Source of the DNA: Girardinichthys multiradiatus
Lineage: Eukaryota; Chordata; Actinopteri; Cyprinodontiformes; Goodeidae
Assembly: GCF_021462225.1 (NCBI RefSeq)
Contig: NC_061815.1
Location: forward strand, 46,535,986 to 46,599,985
Length of the DNA: 64,000 nucleotides
Reading direction: 5' to 3'
Shown: one piece after another, positions 34,697 to 49,637 of the stretch
Layout: every line of letters starts with the position of its first letter
Numbering within the stretch: the stretch's first letter is position 1
Translations under genes and position numbers: made by a program
Notes under the pieces: generated by a model
What the model was told of the DNA's origin: nothing
The model's database searches: none
What the model saw: the letters and a program-made list of their open reading frames with translations, nothing else

Positions 34697-37082
34697 AAAT
34701 CAACCATGTAGTATGATGTTCCTGTATTTAAGCATATATTTTCAGTTGCTTTCACTGCCACAAAGTTAAACACAACTGCATGACTGGCAGTACTAGGCAT
34801 GTTCTGCATTGATTTAAAAAATATCAATGCCACTGTATTTGCATAAAGATTGCAAATAAATGTATGACTGAATTTTTCAAACATACAAAAACAGTTGCCA
34901 ATGCTTTGAAAGTAAAATGCCATATTGGTACTAAAGAGAAAGGAAAAAACTAAATTAACAGCCTTTAGATTTAGTATTGTTTTCACATGCCTACTGTTAA
35001 CATAATTATTTGCCATTCGGTTCTTTCACACTTGAGACATATCTTATGATAAGATTAGCTGATTCATTAATCGGCCTGTATACTTTGATAGAGGCTGTAG
35101 TCAGTTGCCTAACAAGCGTGCTGCATGTATCTTACAAATTGTAGTTTTAAAATAGAGTTACCTTAATAAGTGTGACTAGCGGTGCTCCTTTAGTTTCCAT
35201 GCTACGACTGTCTGTGATTTACATTAATTGAAATCTTTTTAAACCTCTCAGTTTGTTCTTTTGACAGGAAAATGTGTTGCTGTCTTCCTTCAGTCAGCTT
35301 ACTGGCAGTGAGTAGCAATAGGTGAGGGAGAGGATGCTCTATTCAACAAGAAAAATCTCTATTCACCAATTCACTTGCCCTAACATTTATTTAAAAGGAG
35401 TTTACATTGTAGGGAAGGTTTAGAAAAAGGTTTACCAGGTTTTGAAAGCATATCTTTTAAATCTTGTTTTACGTTGACAAGAGAAACTGTGTCACACAAA
35501 GGTGACCTGATGAATGAAATGACCGAACTAGTTGAGTAGCTTGTAAGAAAATGTTTAACTAAAGAGACCAGTTTTCATTGGAGGAAACGTTAATTATAAA
35601 TCTATTATCTCATGTCTTTAAAGGGTTGCCTAAATAGTTAAGACTTGGTGTTGTCATGATAAGACAACAGAGTAGAGAATTCTTTATTTTCAATGTTTAA
35701 TCACAAAAAACATAAAATATCTAAATAATCAAAAATTACAAAACTATTCATTGGGAGGCAATCATTATTGCTATGCAGACCTGAATGGGCTTCATCAGCA
35801 CTTAATTGCATTTTCTCTATTTTTTATTTTCTGTTACCAGAAGCATTATCTGTGTTGTCAGTGTTCCAACACAAGGTTGTTTACTGTAAACTGTGACGAT
35901 TAGCAAGCTGGTTGGAAACAAATAACAGTTGGACACATGACTAAAATCTGAAAGGAATTCTCCCACACCTTTTCTTTTAATGCACATGGAAATAGTCCAT
36001 TTTCTAGCAGCTGCTATGTTTGATGAATCCATACGTCAACATGTGAAACTGGCTGTGATTTGGAGCAAGTGCACTGAACTCTCCCCTTCCACAATTTTAG
36101 AGCTTCAGCAAGGATTTTTAATGGCAGTTATCCTCCACAAAATCAAATTTTGTTTTTTTCATAAATGTTGCGCTACAAGAAATTACATCGAATATCACAA
36201 CCCTCAAGCTTTTTTCTACATTCATCAGCATTAAGAGGAAAAATCCCTTGCATATACACTCCATTGTTTTAGTTGAAAGGGAAGTAGTTCTTTGTTAAAG
36301 GCTGTCAGTTACTACTTAAATCGCATACATAAAACCCACCCACACACACTGACATATGCAACACACAAAAACTGAGAAAAGTGAAGCCGCCTACATTCAC
36401 ACCCCCAGCTGGGTGTTAGATGTTCGATTTCTCACCTCCTAAAGGCACGATAAGTGAGATATTAATGGTCCATAGCATCAAATGACCACTGTGTTGGTCT
36501 GCAGGGGTGACGCAGAGTTCAGTACCAAATGACTCAATATTTACCTCAGCAAGAGATGGAATTTCTATATTTTAAACCCATGTGACTATGACAGAAGGTG
36601 CTACATTTGCACTTCATACAAGATTATAGTTAATGGAGTCAGGTATTTTTATGAAGCCAAATAAATTAAAATTGCTGTCATTGTTATGCATATTTGCATT
36701 TTGAAATGTCGCCTGATCAGATTTCTGGACAGCACTAAGTTTTAGAGGGCTTTAGCGTGTGTGAAGGGAAGAAAATCTCTCGAGGCAGAAGGTTGACAGG
36801 TTTCCAGTTGGCCAACAACCCTGGAGCTGCCAGGACTAGAAGCTGAGCAGCTGTAGATCATCTGCGGGCTTTTTCCTGCCCATTATATATGGACAAATGA
36901 GGGTCATTACTAAGATTTTGCAGGAAACTGCAAAGCTAATTTATCTAAGTTGCCAAGATGACACCACTCATGATAATATCAGTGAAAAGGCTGCAGTAGT
37001 AAATAAAAGACACAAAAAAGACTAGATGAAAATAATTGGTTTTTAATGAGATGAATTTTCTGGTGATATGAAAAATAATTAA

Positions 37083-37639
<557 letters not shown>

Positions 37640-38770
37640 TATATGAATCAGCTTTATTGGCCAAGATTCCTAAACTGAAGAATGTGACTTTGGTTTTACA
37701 CCCTCACTGAGTACAGACATTAAGTATAAACATATTCACACAGTATATACATGTATCTGTATGTACAGCCAATTACCTTTTTACAGTAAAGAATAAGAAA
37801 AAAGACAGGTTGTGGTTGTGCAAATATGCTTATTTTGTTTCACAGCAGAGTAGCTGACCACTCAGGCTGTAAGGTGATGTTGTGTTCATCAGAGAAACGG
37901 CCTGGGAGAAGTAGTTGCCTCTGTGGTGGCTGGTTTATGCAAGTAGCACTCTGTAGCGAGACCTGAAGGTAAAAGTCCAAGATGTATGGGATCTGCAGAG
38001 GTGTCATAACATTTTTTCCTGACACTAGACCTGTATAAGTCCTGGGTGGAGGAAAGGTCATCACCAATATTTTTTTTCTGCAGACCTAATTGTTCGTTGC
38101 AGTTTGTTTTGTGGATGAGCCAAACCACACAGTGATGGACGAACACATTACATACATAATAATAGTAGTGTACAGTAGAAGATGACCAGCAGCTCCTGTG
38201 GAAGGTTTTACTTGGAGTTGCTGCAGGAAGTACAGTATCTGTTGGAGCTTTCATCTGCAAACTTTAGGAGCTTCAGAGTGGGAAGAGAACACACCCCTGG
38301 GGGGCACCGGTGCTGATGGTTATTATGCAGTAGAAGATCGCCCCCGCCTCACCTGCTGCTCCACTCGCAGGTGGAGGCCGGCACTGTAAGCTAGGTGAGC
38401 TTCTGGTGGAGGATGTCTGGGTTGATGGTGGTAATGGCCAAACTGAAGTCCAAAAGCAGGAACCTGGCGTATGTCCCTGGGTGGATAAGGTGATGAAGGA
38501 TGAATTGATGTCCAAAGTTGACTGCATCAACCTGTTTGCCTGCTAAGCAAACTGCAGGGGGTCCAACAGGGGTGCCTGTGATGTCCATCAGATGCTTCAA
38601 CACCAGTTGCTCAAAGGATTTCATGACCACAGATGTCAGGGTAACTGATCTGTATCCATCTATTCTTCTTTTGGTGTGTTTTCCTGGTGACCAGAATGAT
38701 GGTGGAACACTTGAAGAAGGAGGGAACCTCATATAGCTTAGAATATCTGAGCAAAGACAGTAGCCAGTTG
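37640..38770 (-). pseudogene. L2/CR1-type LINE 3' end, broken reverse transcriptase
   Basis: On the minus strand the copy opens with reverse-transcriptase sequence: DGYRSVTLTSVVMKSFEQLV, HQFILHHLIHPGTYARFLLL and DFSLAITTINPDILHQKL. A GAPQGCV.FPL motif follows near 38280. A gap and frame change lead to a C-terminal segment (WSSSTVHYYYYV, NEQLGLQKKNIGDDLSSTQD, LYRSSVRKKC). The 3' tail has an AATAAAGCTGATTC signal at about 37650. The catalytic YADD region is missing. The order and tail identify a LINE of the L2/CR1-like group that is frequent in fish; the exact clade is uncertain. Confidence 0.72.
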
Positions 38771-38804
38771 GTCAGCACAGGTTCTTTGGCAGAAGGGGGA
38801 AATA

Positions 38805-39338
38805 CAGTGAGGAGAACAAATATTTGATACATTGCCGATTTTGTAGGTTTTTCCACTTGCAAAGCGTGTAGAATTCCTTTATTTTTATCATAGGTTCTCT
38901 TCAACTGTGATTGGCAGAATCTAAAACAAAAAACCAACAAATCACATTGTGTGATTTTCATTTATGACACCATTGTGGAGAGGTAGGAGTTTGTTTGACT
39001 GTGTGTGTGGACAGGTGTCTTTTATAAAGGTAACAAGTTCAAACAGGTGCATTTAATACAGGTAATGAGTGGGGAACAAGAGGGCTTCTTAAAGAACTAA
39101 CAGACCTGTGAGAGCCAGGATTCTAACTGGTTGTTAGGTGATCATATACTTATGTCATGCAATAAAATGCTGATTAATTACTTAAATATCACACAATGTG
39201 ATATTCTGGATTTTTGTTTTAGATTCTGTCACTCACAGTTGAAGAGTACCCATGATAAAAATGAAAGACTTCTAAATGCTTTGCAAGTGGAAAAACCTGC
39301 AAAATCATTAGTGTATCAAATATTTGTTCTCCCCATTG
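38805..39338 (-). mobile_element. Tc1-derived MITE (fourth family)
   Basis: Ends CAGTGAGGAGAACAAATATTTG and its inverse are flanked by TA (38803-38804, 39339-39340). The arms are long (over 150 bp) inverted repeats. The 534-bp copy retains on the minus strand the 5' leader up to about the transposase start (CTCCACAATGG near 38975) and then passes directly into the right arm, so the coding region is deleted. Confidence 0.85.
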
Positions 39339-39573
39339 TACCTTCAGGTCCTGGAGCTTTGGGTCAGATGATTTGGCAACAATGTGTAATCGTTTGTAAT
39401 TCTATCCATACACTCTATAAACAAAGGTCGAAGTACCACTTAAGATTAGTCATTGGCAAACAACAGCTTCATAATTAATCTTTATATTTTTCATTTTTGC
39501 TTAGAGTTGATTATGGTTGTGCAGTTTATCATTTCAGCTAATAAAAGCTTATTAGATATGAAGCAATTTAATA

Positions 39574-41183
39574 CAGGTCCTTCTCAAAATATTAGCATAT
39601 TGTGATAAAGTTCATTATTTTCCATAATGTCATGATGAAAATTTAACATTCATATATTTTAGATTCATTGCACACTAACTGAAATATTTCAAGTCTTTTA
39701 TTGTCTTAATACGGATGATTTTGGCATACAGCTCATGAAAACCCAAAATTCCTATCTCACAAAATTAGCATATCATTAAAAGGGTCTCTAAACAAGCTAT
39801 GAACCTAATCATCTGAATCAACGAGTTAACTCTAAACACCTGCAAAAGATTCCTGAAGCCTTTAAAACTCCCAGCCTGGTTCATCACTCAAAACCCCAAT
39901 CATGGGTAAGACTGCCGACCTGACTGCTGTCCAGAACGCCACTATTGACACCCTCATGCAAGAGGGTAAGACACAAAAAGAAATTTCTGAATTAATAGGC
40001 TGTTCCCAGAGTGCTGTATCAAGGCACCTCAGTGGGAAGTCTGTGGGAAGGAAAACATGTGGCAGAAAACGCTGCACAACGAGAAGAGGTGACCGGACCC
40101 TGAGGAAGATTGTGGAGAAGGGCTGATTCCAGACCTTGGGGGACCTGCGGAAGCAGTGGACTGAGTCTGGAGTAGAAACATCCAGAGCCACCGTGCACAG
40201 GCGTATGCAGGAAATAGGCTACAGGTGCCGCATTCCCCAGGTCAAGCCACTTTTGAACCAGAAACAGCGGCAGAAGCGTCTGACCTGGGCTACAGAGAAG
40301 CAGCACTGGACTGTTGCTCAGTGGTCCAAAGTACTTTTTTCCAGATGAAAGCAAATTCTGCATGTCATTCGGAAATCAAGGTGCCAGAGTCTGGAGGAAG
40401 ACTGGGGAGAAGGAAATGCCAAAATGCCAGAAGTCCAGTGTCAAGTACCCACAGTCAGTGATGGTCTGGGGTGCCGTGTCAGCTGCTGGTGTTGGTCCAC
40501 TGTGTTTTATCAAGGGCAGGGTCAATGCAGCTAGCTATCAGGAGATTTTGGAGCACTTCATGCTTCCATCTGCTGAAAAGCTTTATGGAGATGAAGATTT
40601 CATTTTCAGCACGACCTGGCACCTGCTAACAGTGCCAAAACCACTGGTAAATGGTTTACTGACCATGGTATAACTGTGCTCAATTGGCCTGCCAACTCTC
40701 CTGACCTGAACCCCATAGAGAATCTGTGGGATATTGTGAAGAGAACGTTGAGAGACTCAAGACCCAACGCTCTGGATGAGCTAAAGGCCGCTATCGAAGC
40801 ATCCTGGGCCTCCATAAGACCTCAGCAGTGCCACAGGCTGATTGCCTCCATGCCACGCCGCATTGAAGCAGTCATTTCTGCCAAAGGATTCCTGACCAAG
40901 TATTGAGTGCATAACTGTACATGATTATTTGAAGGTTGACGTTTTTTGTATTAAAAAAACTTTTCTTTTATTGGTCGGATGAAATATGCTAATTTTGTGA
41001 GATAGCAATTTTGGGTTTTCATGAGCTGTATGCCAAAATCATCCGTATTAAGACAATAAAAGACCTGAAATATTTCAGTTAGTGTGCAATGAATCTAAAA
41101 TATATGAATGTTAAATTTTCATCATGACATTATGGAAAATAATGAACTTTATCACAATATGCTAATATTTTGAGAAGGACCTG
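39574..41183 (+). mobile_element. Tc1-like element, full length (family 1)
   Basis: The 1610-bp element has TA duplications at 39572-39573 and 41184-41185 and 200-bp IR/DR arms (39574-39773, 40984-41183) nearly identical to the copy at 30073-31640. It lies in sense orientation in an intron of the host gene. It is complete in structure but not in coding. Confidence 0.95.
39902..40906 (+). pseudogene. Tc1-like DD34E transposase, one stop and two frameshifts
   Basis: Same protein as at 30350-31312 but keeping the VKPLLNQKQRQKRL linker. A CGA-to-TGA change near 40124 stops the frame after VEKG. An extra base in 'ttttttccagatg' near 40343 and a missing T in 'cattttcagc' near 40602 shift the frame. 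The catalytic motifs SDESKF, QHDL (broken by the last shift) and SPDLNPIENLW can still be read across the frames. Inactive. Confidence 0.93.
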
Positions 41184-44351
<3,168 letters not shown>

Positions 44352-44755
44352 AAAAATTTTTCAGTTTTCAATTCAGTTTTATTTATATAGCGCCGTTCAC
44401 AATACATGTTGTCTCAAGGCACTTCACAACAGTCAGGTACATACATTCCAATTAATCCTAACAATTGAACAGTGCAGTCGGAGTTAGCTTTTTATTCAAA
44501 TTGGATAAAAAGTTTTTCTATCTAAGAAAACCCAGCAGATTGCATCGAGTCAGAGACTTGCAGCATTCACTCCTCCTGGATGAGCATGTAGAGACAGTGG
44601 ACAGTCACTGGCGTTGACTTTGCAGCAATCCCTCATACTGAGCATGCATGTAGCGACAGTGGAGAGGAAAAACTCCCTTTTAACAGGAAGAAACCTCCAG
44701 CAGAACCAGGCTCAGTGTGAGCGGACATCTGCCACGACAGACTGGGGTTTCACAT
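44352..44755 (-). repeat. Retroposon 3' end (LINE/SINE tail), minus
   Basis: Inverse of the retroposon at 61833-62308. It reads on the minus strand from 'cctggttctgctggaggttt' through 'aaaagggagtttttcctct' and 'gccttgagacaacatg' to 'gcgctatataaataaaactg', ending in an ATTGA-type tail. No coding capacity. Similarity to the 61.8-kb copy is high over about 370 bp. Confidence 0.85.
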
Positions 44756-45748
44756 TTTTATATTCTTTGAAAACCAATGAAAAGGCAAATTTTTTTTCTT
44801 AATGTTTCATGCTTTCTAGATTTGTACGTTTTCTGGCTGTAAAATACGATATTTTGGCTTATGAAAATATATTGGAAACTAATACCCCTTTTTAATGCAA
44901 GTTCATCCACCAACACCAATTCTCATTGTTTTCCCAATATGACAAGTGTACATTAATCACTCAGCCTCTAAGGGATTTTCAATTGATTTGTTTCTTGCTT
45001 ACCTAATTAATAGTCACTTCCAGTGGTAAAGTATTTGGAATGTGACGCACATCTCTTTGTAAAGCACCCCATCGGCTTTTAAGTCACGTCATTGCAAGAA
45101 AAATGACCTCATTATAATTTTAAATTTATTTTGTCTACAGTCTTCTTTTTTTAACTAATCAGCTTTATATACACAAACTCATCTCTATTGATTAAAATAA
45201 AATGGTAAAAGCCAGCCAATGTCAAACTATATCAAGGCTACAGTAAATGTTTGTATAAGACAAACTAAATGAAGCCATGTTATATGTAAGACAGTGTTTT
45301 CATCTGTTTATTCCAGGAGTCCTTTTAAGTCGGGTAGAGACTTTATTGGCTTTTCTGGAAGATCCTTCGTGTCTTTGCGGGCCCAGAAATTCATAATGCA
45401 CAGGTTGATCTGTGACAATTTGTTTTGTGGTTTGTGGTACAATCATAATAAACTCAGCCCACACAAAACTAGATGTCTTCATGACCTTATGCATGCTGAA
45501 GTATAATTTAGACACCAAGGGCAACGGCACACATCATCATCTTCCGCCGTTGAGCTCCAATATCACGGCAGTAAGAGGCAGAGTTGAGGAGTTTTATCAG
45601 GAAACTGAAAAATGTCAGTTTTACACATATTATTCCCTCTAGTTAAAATGGATTTCAGTCGAGGGCTTAAATTAGGAGGAACTGGCTGCACTAAGTTTGT
45701 TCATCAAGGTCATGTTAAACACCTACCTTCTTCTGTGCTGGTGTTCAG

Positions 45749-45873
45749 GTGATCAATCAAGCCAGTGGAAAAGTCTCCCATCACGCCGTTCACACCCAGC
45801 CGATCGGTAGACGCTTTGACAGGGTGGAAGACTTCTTCATCCCCGCCTCCAGCCTCATCGTTAATCACATCAG
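45749..45873 (+). CDS. fstl5: fstl5-like exon, propeller-like region
   Basis: A 125-nt exon between GTGTTCAG and GTACAC encodes VINQASGKVSHHAVHTQPIG, then RRFDRVEDFFIPASSLIVNH and I. It ends with two bases (AG) that combine with the first A of the next exon to give Arg. The FDRVEDFFIP motif supports FSTL5 rather than FSTL4, where this stretch is shorter in my recollection. The preceding intron is 2.8 kb. Confidence 0.95.
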
Positions 45874-46194
45874 GTACACATCCAAACAGATGCATAAACT
45901 GCATTCAGCCCTGCAGCATTTCACTTACTGTACCTCTAAGTCTCAATCTTAGAACAGTTCAAATTGTTTCAATGGGCTTAATTTTACATTTTGTGAAAAG
46001 GAGCTTGGTGGTTCAGAAGTGATTGTTTTTACAAGGGATGAACGTTTCTGGGGTTGATAAAGAATTTTTAATACATTTGAGTCATTTTATCAAATCTTGC
46101 AGTCTAAATCATAAAGTTTTAGCTGATTGTGAGATGAAGTAGGTAATTTGAGGATTTTTGTTGTGCATAGAACTATCAAATTAAAAACAATATA
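45874..46194. other. Intron, no feature recognised
   Basis: Short stretch after the exon donor; nothing recognised. Confidence 0.5.
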
Positions 46195-46806
46195 CACTGT
46201 TAAAAAAAAAATTCAAGGAACACTTTAAGCAGAGTATAATATAAAGTAAGTTAAACTTCTGCAATGTTGATCCAGTCAGGTAAGTAGTAGAGGGGTTTTT
46301 GATCAGTGTCAGCTGTTTGGGTATTAATGAAATTAACAACAGGTTCACTAAAGGGGCATCAATGAGATGACCCCAAAAACAGGAATAGTTTTGCATTTGA
46401 CCAGAGTCAGTGTCTCCACTGATAGCATGAGACGATGCCTGGACCCTACAGAGGTTGAACAGGCAGTCCATCTCCACCAGGGTGTCGCGTCAATACGTAC
46501 CATTGCCAGAAGGTACATGGAGGAAATTCCAGGAGACAAGCAGTAACTCTAGGAGAGCTGGACAGGGCTGTTGACATTTTAGCAAATTAGACTAGCCTGC
46601 CGCATCACTTTTTCAGTTTAAATTTCTTGGTGACTTTAGATTAAGCACGCTGGTGGTTGAGAATTTCCATTTTGGTCAAATGATGTGGCATCCTTTTGTT
46701 CCCAACACATTACCCATTCCATATCAGTATGGATATTCAGCATGATTTTTGTTTTATTCAAATCAGATGTGTTTTCAAAGAGTTGCTTTAATTTTTTGGA
46801 GCAGTG
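46195..46806. mobile_element. Non-autonomous TIR element, TA-flanked
   Basis: Left end CACTGTTAAAAAAAAAATTC with 'aaggaacacttt' and right end 'ttgctttaattttttggagcagtg' are inverse and diverged. They are bounded by TA (46193-46194, 46807-46808). The interior includes 'ggtgtcgcgtcaatacgtac' and 'attccaggagacaagcagta', typical of a widespread fish element, but no open frame. Superfamily not decided. Confidence 0.65.
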
Positions 46807-46856
46807 TATTTTAATGTTTAAAAGCACAAAACCCCCAATATTTCTAAAATATAGTC

Positions 46857-47609
46857 TACATTGTCTTACAACAGTATTTATACCCTCTGAAATTTCATAC
46901 TCAAACCTTTTCTTATTTGGTCACGTTACAACCAAAGACATCAATATATTCATTGGTATTTTATGTGAAACATGAACCCAAAGTAGTGTACAATAGTGAA
47001 GAGGAATAAACTGCATGCATGGTTTTCACCGTTTTCCAAAGAAGAAAAAAATCAGAAAATTGTGCATTCAGCCACCAATCTTACTATGTTTTCTTACAGT
47101 ACTGCTTTGAGGAAACGTGTCTTGGCAAGTCTGCAGTCGTGTCATACTCCTTGCATTTTCAGATGATGGATTGAAAATGGCTTTGTGAGATTAACCTAAC
47201 CCTGCTTTAAACTTCACCACACCTTTATCCCTGACCTGTCTGCTGTGTCCTTGGTCTTCATGATGTTGTTTGTTCCCTAATATTCTCTAACCAACCTCAG
47301 AGGCCTTCACCGAACCACTGGGTTTAAACAGATTAAATTTCAATATTTACTTATTAGGTGAATTGCACCTGATTTTATTTAGGGGTTGTGAAGTAAAGGT
47401 GTATGAATTCAAATACAGGCTATACTTGTCAGATTTTCTTTTCATAGAAATTTGAAGAAACCATGCATCGTTTTCCTCCCACTCTACAATCATGAGCTAC
47501 TTTGTAGGTGTTTTACATAAAATCCCAACAATATACATTGAGGTTTGTGGCTGTAATGTGACAGAATGTGTAAAGGTTTATATATCTAATGTTTTTGCAA
47601 GGCATTGTA
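46857..47609 (-). mobile_element. Tc1-like element, internally deleted (second family)
   Basis: Left 'tacattgtcttacaacagta' and right 'tgtttttgcaaggcattgta' are decayed inverse ends. On the minus strand an N-terminal transposase stub starts at 47259-47261 (ATG; MKTKDTADRS) and continues, with breaks, to about 47100. The remaining coding region is gone. Other pieces of the family are at 3571, 28893 and 34316. Confidence 0.72.
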
Positions 47610-49637
47610 AATAAATATCACTAAGCTGGCCTACTGAACCGGCACCTCACCTCTTTATTCAATTTATTTCATACAATTTCACATTTATCCAAACTGCCCA
47701 GATTTCACATGCAATGTGCTATTGAAAGTCTGGAAACAAGCAGGTGGTCTGCAGGTTTTAATGGTCACCTAGAGAGAAGAGTAAGCAGTCTGTTGTGTGG
47801 GTTTGGGTGGGGTTAATGGCACAGCTGTAATTAGACCACTGAGACCTGCAGGAAAGGAAAATGTGGCCACAGTTTTGTAATTTTTTTTTTTTTTTTTCCA
47901 CAGCTTGTTTTCTTTATGAAAATTTCCCATTGCAGGGGCAATATACTTTTTTGCTTACACAAAATGCAGTCATATTCAATAAATTAGATAATTAAAAAGT
48001 TCATTTATTTCAGTAACTCAATTTATACAGTGACCCATTGATTTGCCTTGTTTTGTACTTTTTAAAAAGCTGAGGCACTGTAAATCATTTTCAAATTGAT
48101 ATGCTCTGAATTGCCATCTTTTATTTTGTTAATGCAGGTAGATCAGCCTTAGGTCAGTTGCGAGGTCCCCCTGAAGAAATTTGATATAACAAGTGTTGCT
48201 TTTCTAAGTCACAGAAAAACTTTCAGTATATAATGTTACTATATTCCAAGATTAAAACAAATCTTTATCAGCACAGCAATGGTTAAGATTGAATAAAGTA
48301 CCTTAAAGCCGCTTAAATAATTATTGAATATTTAAAACAAAGACGTGTGAATCTGCAGTTTTTACATCGACTAACCATAAAACTGTTCTTGGGCTTCTTT
48401 TGATGTAAACATTTTGAATTGAATTTATTAAAGTTATTCTACTAGCTTAAAAATTGTGGCTACAGGCCATTTCTTATCTCCAATCCCTGACAGTATCTGG
48501 GATATTTTTTGTCATTTTTACCTCTATTTCTAAACAGATGTTTGGTCAAATTTTATTTAAAGTAAACAACAATTGTTGGATCAATGAATCCCATTACAGT
48601 GATTATAATTCACATGGTGGCTTTCAAACAGATATTTTGTGTTCACATGTAGTGACAGCTGGGTTTCCAAACGGCATAAAAGATGATGAATAATGACAAG
48701 ACTGAAGTGGCTGTCGGCGTCTATAAGCTGATCTTTTCATTTAATTGGGGCCTGGCAGCTCCTTGCATATTCCTCATGTTCACTTGCTTTAGTGTGATGT
48801 GCCATTAAGTACTTCTTTTTCCTTAATGAGCAGCATTTTCGCTGAACGTAGCTCATACTTCAATTTCTAAGCAAAGTTAGAGGGTCAGTAGCAAAAGAAT
48901 TTAGCTGAAGCCTTAAATTTATTTGACTATCCCATTCTTGATCAATCCAGGATAAATTTTAAATTCAGTTTTCCTGATATGTTCGACTTTTTTCATCTTT
49001 TATAGTGGATTATTGGAACATTTTTAAAATATCTTTTTAAATGTGACACTAACTCAGTGTAGCAATAAAGTAAAAATACAACTCCGATGAATTTGCTTAA
49101 AGATGCATCTCAGTGAATTAAAATATCAGTAAAGTAACTTCATTTCAATAATTTTAGTCATTTTATAGATCAACTACACTGATGTGTTTTTAAAGTGTTA
49201 AGTTTATTTTTTTGTTAATTTGTTATTATGGTTTAAAGCTAATGAAAATCTAATTCAGCTCATCGGACAATATGAATATTACATTCAACTGCTTAAAATG
49301 ATTTAAAATACTGAAGGATTATGTTATAGGATTTGCATAAGACTTGACAGTTGTCATCAACACCTCTACAGGGAGGGTAATCCAAATAAAGTCATTGCAC
49401 AAAATTCTGGCTGTTCAGTGGTGTTTTAAAACATAAATGGGAAGCTGAGTGGATGAAAAACTGTTGTAGAAAAAGGTGCACTGGCAGCAGGAGAGATTGC
49501 AGCCTTGAGGAATGTAATACAAAGCCAATTTAAGAGTTTGGGGAAGGCACGGAGTGAAGCTGGTGTTAGTGCTTCCAGAACTTGGACACAGATTTCCCAA
49601 ACAAAGTCAGTGCATCTATTTTATTTATTTTTTTCTG
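47610..49637. other. Intron with Tc1 arm fragments
   Basis: Two decayed Tc1-type arms of a further family are visible. One is at 47971-48030 ('caataaattagataattaaa' and 'ttcatttatttcagtaactc'). The other is at about 49098-49325 ('gcatctcagtgaattaaaat', 'gctaatgaaaatctaattca'). No gene. Confidence 0.5.
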
